Shown: piece after piece, positions 16,758 through 26,170 of the stretch | Layout of the letters: each line of letters starts with the position of its first letter | How positions within the stretch are numbered: position 1 is the first letter of the stretch | Assembly: GCA_964549915.1 (NCBI GenBank) | Contig: CAZJWX010000002.1 | Span: forward strand, 1 to 64,000 | DNA: 64,000 nt | Reading direction: 5' to 3' | Source: JAUZRW01 sp964549915 | GTDB taxonomy: Bacteria > Chloroflexota > Anaerolineae > Aggregatilineales > Phototrophicaceae | Notes under the pieces: model-generated | Database searches by the model: none | What the model saw: only the letters and a program-made list of their open reading frames with translations | Told to the model about the DNA's origin: nothing | Made by a program: the position numbers and the translations under genes

Positions 16758-18026
16758 TCAGTCACGCTTGAACTTGGTGTAATCCGGCTGGCGATAGCGG
16801 CTCTCACCGGAGCCGTCGATTTCCAGCAGCGCTTCAACCTTCATCGGCAGGCCGAAAAGCTGGATGAAGCCGTGCGCGTCTTGCTGATTGTAAACATCTT
16901 CTTCGCCGAAGGAAGCATAGTCTTCACGATAGAGGCTGTAGGGACTCTTGCGTCCGGCGATGATGACATTGCCCTTGTACAGCTTGAGCCGCACACTACC
17001 CGTCACCGGCTCCTGTGTGACTTTGACGAAAGCATCCAGGGCTTCGCGCAGGCGCGTAAACCACATGCCGTTGTAGACCAGTTCGGCATATTTGACGGAA
17101 ACGGCATCTTTATACTGCATGGTGTGCTTATCCAGGCAGATGCTCTCCAACGCTTGATGTGCGCGGCGAATCACCGTACCGGCAGGTGTCTCGTAGACCC
17201 CACGACTCTTCATGCCCACCAGCCGATTCTCGACGATATCCACGCGCCCGATGCCATGCCGTCCTGCGATCTGGTTCAGCGAGCGCATGATTTCCACACC
17301 GGAAAGCAGCTCCCCATTCACGCTGACGGGTTTGCCTTGCTCGAAGCCGATTTCGACGTATTCCGGCTCATCGGGCGCTTCTTCCGGGCTGGTCGTCAAC
17401 TGGAACATGCGGGCTTCCGGTTCGTTCCAGGGGTCTTCCAGCAGGCCGCCCTCGTGCGATAGATGGAAGATGTTGCGGTCGCGGCTGTAGATGTCGCGTT
17501 CAGTGTGCGAAACGGGAATGTTGAATTCCGTCGCGTAGGCCAGGGCATCTTCGCGGCTGCGGATGTCCCACTCGCGCCAGGGAGCAATCACACGCAGCTT
17601 GGGGTTGAGTGCCATGAACGTCAGCTCGAAGCGCACCTGATCATTGCCCTTGCCCGTGCAGCCGTGCGAGACGGCATCCGCGCCTTCCGCTTCCGCAATT
17701 TCAACCATGTGCTTGGCAATCAACGGACGGGCAAAGGACGTACCGAGCAGGTACTCGCGCTCGTAGATGGCACCCGCCTGCATCGTCGGAAAGACGTAAT
17801 CCTGCAAGAACTCTTCGCGCAGGTCGCGAATGTAGATTTTGCTGGCACCGGAGGCCAACGCCTTGTCTTCCAGGCCGTCAAGTTCTTCTTCTTGCCCCAG
17901 ATCCGCCGTGAAGCAGATGACCTCGCAATCCCCATAGGTATTCTTCAGCCAGGGGACGATAACGGATGTATCCAGCCCGCCGCTGTAGGCCAGGACAACT
18001 TTGTTGACTTTTGCTCCAGATTGCAT
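16758..18026 (-). CDS. argG: Argininosuccinate synthase
   Basis: 422 residues. It joins citrulline and aspartate using ATP. The PP-loop pyrophosphatase motif AYSGGLDTSVIVPWL is at the N-terminus, and ATP/citrulline-binding blocks SHGCTGKGNDQVRFEL and the C-terminal tetramer helix are present. ATG 18026 follows GAGGAGG at 8 bases. It forms a two-gene unit with argH. No other arginine genes are in the window. Confidence 0.97.
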   Translation of the reverse strand: MQSGAKVNKVVLAYSGGLDTSVIVPWLKNTYGDCEVICFTADLGQEEELDGLEDKALASGASKIYIRDLREEFLQDYVFPTMQAGAIYEREYLLGTSFARPLIAKHMVEIAEAEGADAVSHGCTGKGNDQVRFELTFMALNPKLRVIAPWREWDIRSREDALAYATEFNIPVSHTERDIYSRDRNIFHLSHEGGLLEDPWNEPEARMFQLTTSPEEAPDEPEYVEIGFEQGKPVSVNGELLSGVEIMRSLNQIAGRHGIGRVDIVENRLVGMKSRGVYETPAGTVIRRAHQALESICLDKHTMQYKDAVSVKYAELVYNGMWFTRLREALDAFVKVTQEPVTGSVRLKLYKGNVIIAGRKSPYSLYREDYASFGEEDVYNQQDAHGFIQLFGLPMKVEALLEIDGSGESRYRQPDYTKFKRD

Positions 18027-18334
18027 TGCAGCAACCTCCTCTTGGATGATGTGGTATGGATTCAGTCGGTTCCAACATGCTACTGCTTGTACTGGCGCTT
18101 TGCTGTTGTAAATTGCAGCAGAAACCCTTGTGCAACCTGCAATAAAAAACCCCTGGCGCAGTCTCTCGCCAGGGGTTCGCTCTTGTGCCAGTCTGTGACC
18201 ATGCGCCGCGCAATCACCAGCCGACTACCAACCTCCGGGCAAAAGCCTGGTACGGCGGAAACGGCGTCGGGTGGTCAGCAGTACATGATTCATGCGGCGA
18301 AATGTACCGCGCAAACCCGCCAGCGTCAAGCAAA
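18027..18334. other. Intergenic region between the CAP-protein gene and argG
   Basis: 308 bases without a gene. It contains the intrinsic terminator at 18143-18177 and, downstream of that, about 116 bases of argG leader with no T-box motif and no Arg-rich leader ORF that I can support. TTGCAC at about 18130 with a weak downstream TTTACA could be the argG promoter. Confidence 0.4.
18143..18177 (-). terminator. Intrinsic terminator upstream of argG
   Basis: On the minus strand AACCCCTGGCG and CGCCAGGGGTT form an 11-bp stem with an 8-12 base loop, followed by TTTTTTATT. It most simply ends transcription of the CAP-protein gene 157 bases upstream. An attenuator role for argG cannot be excluded but no leader peptide or antiterminator is apparent. 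Confidence 0.75.
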
Positions 18335-20230
18335 TCACGGCAGATTGATGTCGCAAACGTCCACGCGAGTTTCACAGCGCCCAATCGGTACACCGGATTG
18401 CAGCACCTCAAAGGCATTCACACCCTGCCAGAAGACCTCATCCGGACGCGCCGCAACCCAGGCATGACGAATTTCGCATTCTGCCGAGGGAGCCTGACGC
18501 TGCGTACCCACCGGCCAGACTTGCAGGCAGTCCAGGTGCGGCAGTTCGGTCAGAGGGCGAGAGAGCGCGTCCGTGTTCCAGCGAACCGCTGCAAATGTGC
18601 CGGACGAACTGCTGAAGGACAGATTGCTGACATCGAGATTGCCGCTAGAAGTATTTTGCAGGGTGATGCTGTCCTGGGTGATGTGCAGCCGAATATCTGC
18701 CGTCCCGCCAACTGTTGTCGCTTCAGCAGAGGCCGCTTGCACAGCGCCAAGGTTGTCAGCCAGGGAGATTTCGCAGCGCTCGCGTGCCACCACACAGCGC
18801 CCGACTACGACTCCGTTGCGCTCCACAGTGAAAGCCTGGGCATCCTGCCAGAAGGCATCGGCACCCGGAATCGCGATCCAGGCATGGCGGAAACGGCATT
18901 CGTCGGGCTTGGGTAGCAATTCGTAAGCGAACGTCCATGCTTGCAAGCAGTCCCCGGCGCTGAAGTCATCCAAGGGCTGCGAGAGAAATTCCGTCTCCCA
19001 GCGTTCGATGGATAGTGTCCCGCTTGCGCTGCGGAAGACCAGCCCACGCAGATCGAGCGACCTGCCGGAGACGTTCACCAGGGAAAAGCTACGCTCATCA
19101 TAGAGCAAGCGTAAATCGGGCGGGAGTTGTTCTAGACCGCCGCTGGTCGTAGAAACAGGCGTTGGTTGCGCTTCCAGAGGCACCGCCAGCGACACATCGC
19201 AAATTCCTGCCGCAACCTCACAAAGGCCGACTCGCTCCACCCCGTTGCGCACGGTGAACGTCTGCACATCGCGCCAGAATAGCGCATCCCCGCTGACGAC
19301 GATCCAGGCATGGCGGATGCGGCAGTCAGCCGGGGGCGGCAATTCGGTGATTTCTGTACCCCACGCTTGCAGGCAGTCACCCGCCGTGAAGCCAGAGAGC
19401 GGCTGCGTCAGGAATTCTATGTTCCAGCGCATCGCCTCCAGCGTACCGGCCTCACTCTCGAAGATCAGTTCCGTGAGGTTCAGCGGCCTGCCCGATACGT
19501 TGATGAGGGCAAAGCTGTTTTCGTCGTAGATCAGGCGAAGCTCTGGCGGGGGCGGCGTCGGAGATGGCGTACTGGTGGAAAGGCTGGCCGGGATCGGCGT
19601 GTGAGTCGGTACAGGGGGTGCGGCAGTATGGGTCGGCAGCGGCGCGATCATCGTCGCGGCAGCAATATCCGTCGGGCGAGTCGTCGGGGTCGCAGACGGC
19701 GGAATCTGCGTAGGCGAGGCTGTCATCGTCGCAGTCGGCGGGGGTGTTTCGGTGGCAGGCGGGGTGGAGGATACGGCAAGCACCAGCGTGAAATAGTAAA
19801 CGCCACTCGCAGATTGCGTGTAGGCACTTCCGGCCTCGGTATACTGCGGATTGAGCATATTGGCCTGATGTGGCGGACTGTTGTACCACTGCTCGAAGGC
19901 CGCCTGCGCATCAGTGTCGCCTCGGGATAGCACGTTCTCTGCGCCGGAAATCAATACATAGCCTGCATCCTGGATGCGCTCCCAGAACTGCGAACCATCG
20001 GAGCCAACATGCGAGAGCGTTTCCGTCGCCGCCATGTCGTCGCTGTGACGCTGTGCCGCCTCTTGCAGCAAGGGATTGAAGACCAACGGCGGAACATCGA
20101 CATCGGCACGCGCCGCGTTGATCGCACCGAGCAGGCTGCGGCTAACTTCATCTTGCTGCGCCCCGACGATGAAAAATCCCAGACTGCTGACGACGAACAC
20201 CAGCGCCGCCCAGCGAAACCATTTGCTCAT
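18335..20230 (-). CDS. Secreted CAP (SCP/PR-1) domain protein with three Cys-rich C-terminal repeats
   Basis: 631 residues. A signal peptide or anchor spans about 6-24. A CAP domain follows (about 30-150) with the bacterial signature SDDMAATETLSHVGSDGS and SPPHQANMLNPQYTEAGSAY. After a Pro/Thr/Ser linker (about 152-226), three repeats of about 115-140 residues start near 228, 370 and 510. Each begins RL(I/L)YDE or similar and carries the same Cys pattern (DCLQAW, DC or EC followed by RIRHAW, then CE/CV...C-[DE]). The paired Cys suggest extracytoplasmic disulfides. The repeats resemble lamin-tail-like beta domains but I cannot name them. Function is unknown; CAP proteins are mostly secreted. 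Confidence 0.8.
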   Translation of the reverse strand: MSKWFRWAALVFVVSSLGFFIVGAQQDEVSRSLLGAINAARADVDVPPLVFNPLLQEAAQRHSDDMAATETLSHVGSDGSQFWERIQDAGYVLISGAENVLSRGDTDAQAAFEQWYNSPPHQANMLNPQYTEAGSAYTQSASGVYYFTLVLAVSSTPPATETPPPTATMTASPTQIPPSATPTTRPTDIAAATMIAPLPTHTAAPPVPTHTPIPASLSTSTPSPTPPPPELRLIYDENSFALINVSGRPLNLTELIFESEAGTLEAMRWNIEFLTQPLSGFTAGDCLQAWGTEITELPPPADCRIRHAWIVVSGDALFWRDVQTFTVRNGVERVGLCEVAAGICDVSLAVPLEAQPTPVSTTSGGLEQLPPDLRLLYDERSFSLVNVSGRSLDLRGLVFRSASGTLSIERWETEFLSQPLDDFSAGDCLQAWTFAYELLPKPDECRFRHAWIAIPGADAFWQDAQAFTVERNGVVVGRCVVARERCEISLADNLGAVQAASAEATTVGGTADIRLHITQDSITLQNTSSGNLDVSNLSFSSSSGTFAAVRWNTDALSRPLTELPHLDCLQVWPVGTQRQAPSAECEIRHAWVAARPDEVFWQGVNAFEVLQSGVPIGRCETRVDVCDINLP

Positions 20231-20364
20231 CCGATTTGATCCTCTTCCAACCGTCAGACAGACTCATTTCACAAGCCTAGCGCGGAACAATTTGCTTGTC
20301 GATTGAGGATTGGACGGCTACAATGCCCTGCATGGTTTGAGCATGTGATGAGGGAGCTGAAGAC

Positions 20365-20706
20365 ATGGCGCATATTGATATGAATACCGCCGAAGAACTG
20401 CGTACCAAGCGCGATAAAAAGGCAATTCCGCATTTGCAGCAGTATGCTCCGGTGTGGATTGTGGATGAGCAGGTTCTGCTAGAAGACGAAGCCGTGCAGT
20501 TCAACGTGCTGTTCCTGCACCCGCACGCCGGGCTGGACAACCGCGCAGCCTGGGTGAACCGCCGTTATCGTTACGATGCCTTCAATGATACGCTGTACCA
20601 CAAGGGGCAGACAGTGCTGGATGAAGACGATGCCCTGGATTTGATGGACGGCGATCCGTACGTCAACGCCGACGCCTCGGACATCGTCAATTCCTACGGT
20701 GGTTAA
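20365..20706 (+). CDS. Conserved-looking hypothetical protein
   Basis: 113 residues, acidic, with no membrane segment or signal peptide. It has a regular hydrophobic pattern (APVWIVDEQVLLEDEAVQFNVLF, then NRRYRYDAFNDTLYHKGQ) that suggests a small beta-rich domain. I do not recognise it. It stands alone on the plus strand and its last four bases overlap the convergent glycosyltransferase gene. The start at 20365 is preceded by GGGAGCTGAAGAC, which is a reasonable ribosome binding site. Confidence 0.7.
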   Translation: MAHIDMNTAEELRTKRDKKAIPHLQQYAPVWIVDEQVLLEDEAVQFNVLFLHPHAGLDNRAAWVNRRYRYDAFNDTLYHKGQTVLDEDDALDLMDGDPYVNADASDIVNSYGG

Positions 20707-21956
20707 GCCCGCGCAGTTCGCTTGCTGTGCACCTGGTCGAAGATTGCCAGCACACGGTCTACAATCTGGCTCCACGAATACTCCTGGGCGACTTCCGCAG
20801 CACGTCGCCCCATTTCAACGCGCTTCTGCGGGTCGCTGAGCAAGTCAGCGATGCGCGCGGCGATCACCTGTGGTTCGCGCACGGGGACGAGATAACCCGT
20901 TTCACCATCTCCCACGAGGTAGGCCAGCCCGCCAACGCGCGAGGCAATCACTGGCGTTCCACTGGCCATCGCTTCCAGCGCCGCCATACCGAATGATTCG
21001 TAGTCGGACGGCATTAGCACAGCCGTCGCATTGGCGTAAAACGCTGGCAATTGGTTCTGGTCACGCGCCCCAACAAATTGCACCAGGTCGCTGACGCCCA
21101 ATTCGCGGGCAAGAGTCTGCAAGCGCATCATCTCCGTATCCGTCGTGTCACGCGGGTCTCCGCCGATGACAACCAGACAGACATCCTGCAACAGTTGAGG
21201 ATCGTTATTGCGCAGGATCGCCAGCGCGTACAAGATGCTGTCCACAGCTTTGAGCGGCTCGATACGCCCGACAAAGAGCAGATACTGCCCCTGCCCTTCC
21301 AGGCCGAGGGCGGCGCGCTGACCGGGATGACGCATCGGCTGGAAGCGCTCAACATTGACTCCCGGCGGGATGATTTCGATTTTGCGGCGATCCGCGCGGT
21401 ACAGCCAGAGCATCTGCATGTATTCTGCCGGGGTCGCAGCCACCAGCGCATCCGCCCAGCGCATCACTTCGGTTTCGGTCTGAATGCGCTGATTGGGCAG
21501 CGCTGTCTCGTGCGAGAGAATGCGCTGTTTCATCTGCCCTAGCGTGTGGAACATCTGCACGAAGGGCGTCCCCCAGGATTCTTTCAGCTTCTGCGCAACC
21601 CATCCGCTGAGCCAGTAGTGGCTGTATACGAAATCGTAGCGCACAGCCTGCACCATAGCGAAAGCCATCAGGCGCGAGGTGAATTCGGACATATATGGGT
21701 ACATCTCATCGGGAGCCAGCGACGCTACAGGCCCCGCTTCCAGATAGATTACCCGAACACGTTCCCCGATGCTGGTATCGATCAACGGCTCGTTGGGGTC
21801 GCTGCGCCGCGTGAAAATATCCACATGAATATCGCGCCGGGCGGCTTCCTGAGCGAACTCACGAACATAGACATTCATACCCCCCGTCTTCTTGCCGCCC
21901 ATGGGCGCCAGCGGGCTGGTATGAACGCTGAGAAGTGCCAAACGATGCAATGCCAT
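20703..21956 (-). CDS. Family 4 glycosyltransferase, MshA-like
   Basis: 417 residues, retaining GT-B enzyme using a nucleotide sugar. The N-terminal HTSPLAPMGGKKTGGMNVYVRE is characteristic of the MshA / sucrose-phosphate synthase branch. The C-terminal domain has FVGRIEPLKAVDSILYAL and the acidic ESFGMAALEAMASGTPVIAS motif (E-x7-E) that binds the nucleotide sugar. Mycothiol synthesis genes are not visible nearby, so the acceptor is unknown. It is 17 bases downstream of the acetyltransferase-like gene and probably shares its transcript. Confidence 0.88.
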   Translation of the reverse strand: MALHRLALLSVHTSPLAPMGGKKTGGMNVYVREFAQEAARRDIHVDIFTRRSDPNEPLIDTSIGERVRVIYLEAGPVASLAPDEMYPYMSEFTSRLMAFAMVQAVRYDFVYSHYWLSGWVAQKLKESWGTPFVQMFHTLGQMKQRILSHETALPNQRIQTETEVMRWADALVAATPAEYMQMLWLYRADRRKIEIIPPGVNVERFQPMRHPGQRAALGLEGQGQYLLFVGRIEPLKAVDSILYALAILRNNDPQLLQDVCLVVIGGDPRDTTDTEMMRLQTLARELGVSDLVQFVGARDQNQLPAFYANATAVLMPSDYESFGMAALEAMASGTPVIASRVGGLAYLVGDGETGYLVPVREPQVIAARIADLLSDPQKRVEMGRRAAEVAQEYSWSQIVDRVLAIFDQVHSKRTARA

Positions 21957-21972
21957 TCCCTACTTCCTGCAA

Positions 21973-23001
21973 TTAACTACGGTAGACCGCCTTGAGATTG
22001 AACACCTTCGTATCCTGCCCGCCCATACGGTACTTATACTGCTCATCCCCGCGCAGGTAATCGAAGGCCTCGCGCCCCTGTTCGATCGCGTGTTCGATGT
22101 TATAGGCCAGCAGCAGAATGCCAGGGCTGAGCGCTGTGGCCTTATCCGGATTCAAGCCGGAGTTGTAGACCATGATGTGGTTGTTGTAGTCGAAATTCAC
22201 GTAAGCAGCGACTGCTTCCCCGGCGACTTCCAGGAATGTCATTTGCAGCCAGCCCGCCTCGGCGGCGGCAGGGACAATGCGTTTGAAGAAGGCTACGTGC
22301 TGCTGATCCTGCAAGAAGGCCGCTTTTTCCGGATGGCTGGCGGCCATCAGCTTGAGGAATTTGTCAATCTCGGCGTCCAGGTCGTGCTCTTCGTTGACGA
22401 TATACCAACTCAGCGCATCGCCCTGCCCTTTGGCCATGCGCAGTTTGCGCTGCAAATCCTTGCGCTGGCGCTTATCCAACTGCTGCACGTACTCATCGAA
22501 GCTCTCCGGCAGCCGCACCACCGGACAGACATCCTGCACAGCCGTCGCAACCTGGAAACCGCAATCACGTAGCGCCCGCGCGAATACGTCCAGAGTGGGC
22601 GAGTTTTCCGGGATGTTGCAGAGGTCAATCACATCAAAATCCGCGCGCATCTCCGCCAGTGCGCTCGCCAGCGCGGAGTAGGCCGCCTCTTGCTGCTCAC
22701 GGTCGACCAGCACATCCAGGTAATCAGTCACATCTTCACAGCCGACAAAATGTAGCGCCCGGCTATTGTCTCCTTCAGCGCCGTTTGTGACGATGAAGCA
22801 TGAAGCGATGGCGACAAGCTGCCCCGTGTCATCGCGCAGGGTGATGACCCGCAAATCTCCGGGGTGGTAAGCATCCCACCAGTGCTGATGCCATTCCCAG
22901 GTACTGAAGGGAGTATCGGTGACGCTGCGACGCAGCAGCGGATCCCATTCCTCTCGCAACGCGGCGAATGCATCCGGCGTAGTGTATTGCTCAACTTTCA
23001 C
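21973..23001 (-). CDS. GNAT-type (BioF2/CelD-like) acyltransferase
   Basis: 342 residues. The layout fits the Acetyltransf_6 / FemAB-like double-GNAT fold: an N-terminal half with PFSTWEWHQHWWDAYHPGDLRVITLRDDTGQLVAI and a C-terminal half with MTFLEVAGEAVAAYVNFDYNNHIMVYNSGLNPDKATALSPGILL. Such proteins are often encoded with glycosyltransferases and modify exopolysaccharide or cell-surface precursors. The adjacent GT4 gene supports a surface polysaccharide role, but the substrate is not visible. Confidence 0.8.
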   Translation of the reverse strand: MKVEQYTTPDAFAALREEWDPLLRRSVTDTPFSTWEWHQHWWDAYHPGDLRVITLRDDTGQLVAIASCFIVTNGAEGDNSRALHFVGCEDVTDYLDVLVDREQQEAAYSALASALAEMRADFDVIDLCNIPENSPTLDVFARALRDCGFQVATAVQDVCPVVRLPESFDEYVQQLDKRQRKDLQRKLRMAKGQGDALSWYIVNEEHDLDAEIDKFLKLMAASHPEKAAFLQDQQHVAFFKRIVPAAAEAGWLQMTFLEVAGEAVAAYVNFDYNNHIMVYNSGLNPDKATALSPGILLLAYNIEHAIEQGREAFDYLRGDEQYKYRMGGQDTKVFNLKAVYRS

Positions 23002-23158
23002 GAAGCAGAACCTTTTCTATTACTCAGGTAAATGAGTATACCGGGTATATTGAACCAGAAGCGGTGTCGATTTGAACTCAGTGTAGCAACGGTGCGTTAA
23101 GCGTGTATAAGTAGAGAACCAACCGCAGCAGGCGATCTTACGGCGTCGGTCACAGGAC

Positions 23159-23998
23159 TCATCCGTCTGTAATGGGATTCACGGTGTCGTTGGCCCAATC
23201 TTTCCAGGAGCCATCGTAGACCTGTGCGCGTTCGACACCGATCTGTGCCAGCGCCAACAAGGCGAAGCTGGCCGACACTCCCGAATTGCAGTAGATTACG
23301 ATGTCGCCTGCATCCAACTTCAAACCCGCCTCCTGGAATCTGGCACGGAGCATGTCCGGTTCCAGCAATCGACCATCCTCGCGCAGAAGCTGCTTGCGCG
23401 GCACATTCACCGCGCCGGGGATATGCCCCTTGCGGCTGGCGCGGGAGGTCTCTCCGGCGAATTCCTGCGGCGAACGCACATCCAACAACTGCGGATGCCG
23501 GGCGCTGATCCGTTGCGCGTCAGCATGCAGGGTAGGTTGCGGACGTGGGGTGAATGTCGCCGAGGCGATCTCCGGTATGGAATCGGTGACCGGACGCTGC
23601 TCGGCAGTCCACTGCTGCCAGCCACCGTCCAGCACCGCAACGGCGTCATGTCCGTAGTAACGCAGCGTCCACCACAGCCGCGCGGCGAACATCCCCTGTG
23701 CGTCGTCATAAGCCACGACGAAAGTCTCATCACTCACACCCAATTGGGACATCAAATCAGCATAGCGCTGCGGGTTGGCGATGTCGTAGGAGGGTGAACC
23801 CGGCTCCACGATGTCCGTCGTCCAATCGACGAAGACGGCACCGGGGATATGCGATTGTTCATAGTCAGCGTGATGACTGAAGTAATGCGGTGGGGGTTCG
23901 CTGGCAGGCAGCACTTTACCCCGAATGTCGACGATGCGCACGGTGGGGTCATCCAGATGTTCTGCAAGCCATTCTGTTGTCACGAGCCATTCGCTCAT
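23159..23998 (-). CDS. Thiosulfate/3-mercaptopyruvate sulfurtransferase (tandem rhodanese)
   Basis: 279 residues, two rhodanese domains (about 8-130 and 155-270). Only the second carries the active-site cysteine, in VIYCNSGVSASFALLAL; the first is the usual inactive copy. The CNSGVSA loop is closest to the sulfurtransferases grouped as SseA or thiosulfate sulfurtransferase and does not by itself settle the donor. It starts three bases after the ferredoxin stop, so the two proteins are probably made together, which suggests sulfur transfer linked to Fe-S chemistry. Confidence 0.88.
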   Translation of the reverse strand: MSEWLVTTEWLAEHLDDPTVRIVDIRGKVLPASEPPPHYFSHHADYEQSHIPGAVFVDWTTDIVEPGSPSYDIANPQRYADLMSQLGVSDETFVVAYDDAQGMFAARLWWTLRYYGHDAVAVLDGGWQQWTAEQRPVTDSIPEIASATFTPRPQPTLHADAQRISARHPQLLDVRSPQEFAGETSRASRKGHIPGAVNVPRKQLLREDGRLLEPDMLRARFQEAGLKLDAGDIVIYCNSGVSASFALLALAQIGVERAQVYDGSWKDWANDTVNPITDG

Positions 23999-24001
23999 GA
24001 A

Positions 24002-24361
24002 TCACTCCGTTTCCGAAAATGAATCGGATCGGCGCGCCCGCTGTCCGTCGCGGTCACCCCAGATGAATTTGTCTTCCAGCAGACGTACGGTCATATCGCG
24101 TTCGATGGTAATCTGGCACGAGAGACGTGGATAGCCAAAGCGTGAGGCGAGGCGGTCGTGCCAGTGCTGCGGCCTGGGTTCTGCTTCTTCGATCCAGACT
24201 CCGCAGGTCGCGCACAGTCCACGCCCGCCGCAGTTGGCGACGCGAGTCAGCGCCGTATAGGGTGAGAAGCCGTGCGCAAGCAGCACTTCGCGCAGGTTTG
24301 CCCCGTGCTGTACGTCAATCACCTGCTCATTTCCATTTTCCAGCACAGTTAATCGTGGCAC
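24002..24361 (-). CDS. 2Fe-2S ferredoxin
   Basis: 119 residues from a GTG start at 24361, which has AGGTGGGG about 8 bases upstream. Longer upstream frames add unrelated sequence. The plant-type cluster is Cys44, Cys50, Cys53 and Cys82 (NCGGRGLCATCGVW...LSC). The C-terminal 30 residues are charged and end EDKFIWGDRDGQ. It probably passes single electrons; the partner is unknown. It lies directly upstream of the sulfurtransferase gene. Confidence 0.88.
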   Translation of the reverse strand: MPRLTVLENGNEQVIDVQHGANLREVLLAHGFSPYTALTRVANCGGRGLCATCGVWIEEAEPRPQHWHDRLASRFGYPRLSCQITIERDMTVRLLEDKFIWGDRDGQRARRSDSFSETE

Positions 24362-24521
24362 AACAACAACCCCACCTGGGCATTCGACATGACGTAACAG
24401 ATAAGCGCTTCCATAACATTTGCGAGAGTTCTTCTCTTCCCGCAATGAAAGACAGTATACTGCTAGTGTAAGTTGCACAGCCAAGCAATACGATAAGAAT
24501 TGTCGAAGAATAGGTGCGAGT

Positions 24522-25184
24522 ATGTTACTGCCACTGTTCCCGCTGAATCTGGTACTCTTCCCCGGAATGCCGCAGCGGTTGCACATTTTTGAAGAGCGCT
24601 ACCAACTCATGATTCGCGACTGCATCGAGAAGCAGCAGCCTTTCGGGATCGTGATGATTGCCGAAGGTCGCGCGGAATCGGGTCCCCTTGCGACCCCGTA
24701 CATGATCGGCACAACCGCACAGATCATTCAGGTACAAGAACTGCCATTCGGACGCATGAATATCCTGACAATCGGGCAAGAGCGCTTCCGCATCCGCGAA
24801 CTGTTTCATAACAATCCGTATCTCGTTGGCGAAGTCGATTACGTGCCCTTCGTCCGCGAGACGACTGACCAGCGCGAGCTTGCGGTACAGGGCAGACGGA
24901 TGCGCATCTTGTTGGAACGCTACCTGAACCTGCTCTCACAGGCAGGCAGCATCGAATTCGACTGGGATCAGGTGCCGCAGGAGCCGGATACCCTGGCCCA
25001 TCTCTCAGCGGGTGTCCTACAGATCGAAGCGGATCAGAAGCAGCACCTGCTGGAACTGGAAAGCCTGGATCAATATCTCACGGAGTTGATCCGCATTTAT
25101 CGTCGCGAGATCGCCCTGCTGAACGTAACGCTCTCGCCCCCGCAGTTCGAAGAACCGGATGACATCCCGTTCTCGTTCAACTGA
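24522..25184 (+). CDS. Lon N-terminal-like substrate-binding domain protein
   Basis: 220 residues, consisting of the LON substrate-binding domain without ATPase or protease. The N-terminal LPLFPLNLVLFPGMPQRLHIFEERYQLMIRDC is the family signature, and a helical tail follows from about 125. Free-standing LON-domain proteins are common and their role is not well known; they may deliver substrates or act as adaptors. ATG 24522 has TAGGTGCGAG upstream. A palindromic AGTATACT at 24455-24462 may provide a -10 box. Confidence 0.88.
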   Translation: MLLPLFPLNLVLFPGMPQRLHIFEERYQLMIRDCIEKQQPFGIVMIAEGRAESGPLATPYMIGTTAQIIQVQELPFGRMNILTIGQERFRIRELFHNNPYLVGEVDYVPFVRETTDQRELAVQGRRMRILLERYLNLLSQAGSIEFDWDQVPQEPDTLAHLSAGVLQIEADQKQHLLELESLDQYLTELIRIYRREIALLNVTLSPPQFEEPDDIPFSFN

Positions 25185-25204
25185 GGCCGACTGAGACCGG
25201 AGTC

Positions 25205-25984
25205 TCACTTCCGAGGCGGCATTGGGAAAAAGGCCGATGTGCGCTCGATGTAGTCCTGATAAGCGGGCTTGCGCTTCTTCAGCGAATGCTCCAGCAGGGT
25301 CACACCGGAAACACGCATCAACAAAAAAGTCATCAACACAGGGCTGATGATTGCCCACCATGCGCCGGCTGCCAACGCCAACAGATAGAACGCCCACCAC
25401 TGCACTGCATCGCCGAAGTAATTGGGATGGCGCGTATAACGCCACAACCCGCTGTCGAGCACCTTACCTTCATTGGCCGGGTCAGCCTTGAAACGCGCCA
25501 GTTGGTAATCTCCAACCGCCTCGAAGAAGAACCCCACCGACCAGAGCAGCACCGCCAGCCCATCCAACAGGGTGAAGGAAGCAGGCTGCGCCGAAAACTG
25601 TGCGCCAAGCAACGGAAGCGACACGATCCACAGGAACACGCCTTGCAGCAAAAACACCTGGAAGAAGCTCCACCACCACCAGCGTGCCCCGTGCTGCCGA
25701 CGCCAACTCCTGTAGCGAAAATCTTCGCCTTTGCCCAGGTTGCGCCGTGCCAGGTGCAGCGTGAGGCGCAACCCCCAGATGGCGACCAGGATCAGCGTCA
25801 GCCACTTGCGTCCGGGATAGCCATCACTGAAGCCGAAGTAGACCAGCGCCGCGATCACGAAACCACTGCCCCAGAAAATATCCACAATGCTGGTGTCTTT
25901 GATCACCAGACTGAGGAGCCACAGCGCCGTCAGGCAGGCCATGACCACCGCAAAACCCAGAAGGTAAATTTCCCAAAAAGCCAT
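25205..25984 (-). CDS. DUF1295-family membrane protein (steroid 5-alpha-reductase fold)
   Basis: 259 residues, about six or seven membrane segments. The DUF1295 signature is KDTSIVDIFWGSGF near the N-terminus, then FRYRSWRRQHG and the C-terminal GLWRYTRHPNYFGDAVQWWAFYLLA...RVSGVTLLEHSLKKRKPAYQDYIERTSAFFP, as in NADPH-dependent steroid/isoprenoid reductases and methyltransferases. The substrate is unknown. ATG 25984 follows GGGAG at 8 bases and is preferred over an upstream ATG. It faces the LON-domain gene tail to tail. Confidence 0.88.
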   Translation of the reverse strand: MAFWEIYLLGFAVVMACLTALWLLSLVIKDTSIVDIFWGSGFVIAALVYFGFSDGYPGRKWLTLILVAIWGLRLTLHLARRNLGKGEDFRYRSWRRQHGARWWWWSFFQVFLLQGVFLWIVSLPLLGAQFSAQPASFTLLDGLAVLLWSVGFFFEAVGDYQLARFKADPANEGKVLDSGLWRYTRHPNYFGDAVQWWAFYLLALAAGAWWAIISPVLMTFLLMRVSGVTLLEHSLKKRKPAYQDYIERTSAFFPMPPRK

Positions 25985-26170
25985 TACTTCGTCTCCCACA
26001 AGCCCACAAAGCCGCCTGATCATACCGCCGAAAAATCAGTATCAGGTGAGGAACAGCCTACATTGACACCCCCCTAAACTATGTTATGATTTGGCGCGGT
26101 ATCGTAAGGTTATCGTTAGCGAAACTGGCACAAAACGTGCCGTGAGACGAACGCAACAAGGTTCCACTCC

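Noticed and set aside
18143..18177. argG attenuator with Arg leader
   Set aside because: No Arg-rich leader ORF and no antiterminator pairing; simple termination of the upstream gene explains the hairpin.
19545..19760. Possible repeat array in the CAP gene
   Set aside because: It is the Pro/Thr/Ser linker; base repeats follow from the amino acid bias.
24455..24462. AGTATACT palindrome between ferredoxin and LON-domain genes as an operator
   Set aside because: It is a self-complementary -10-like sequence with no good -35 box on either side and no second half-site.
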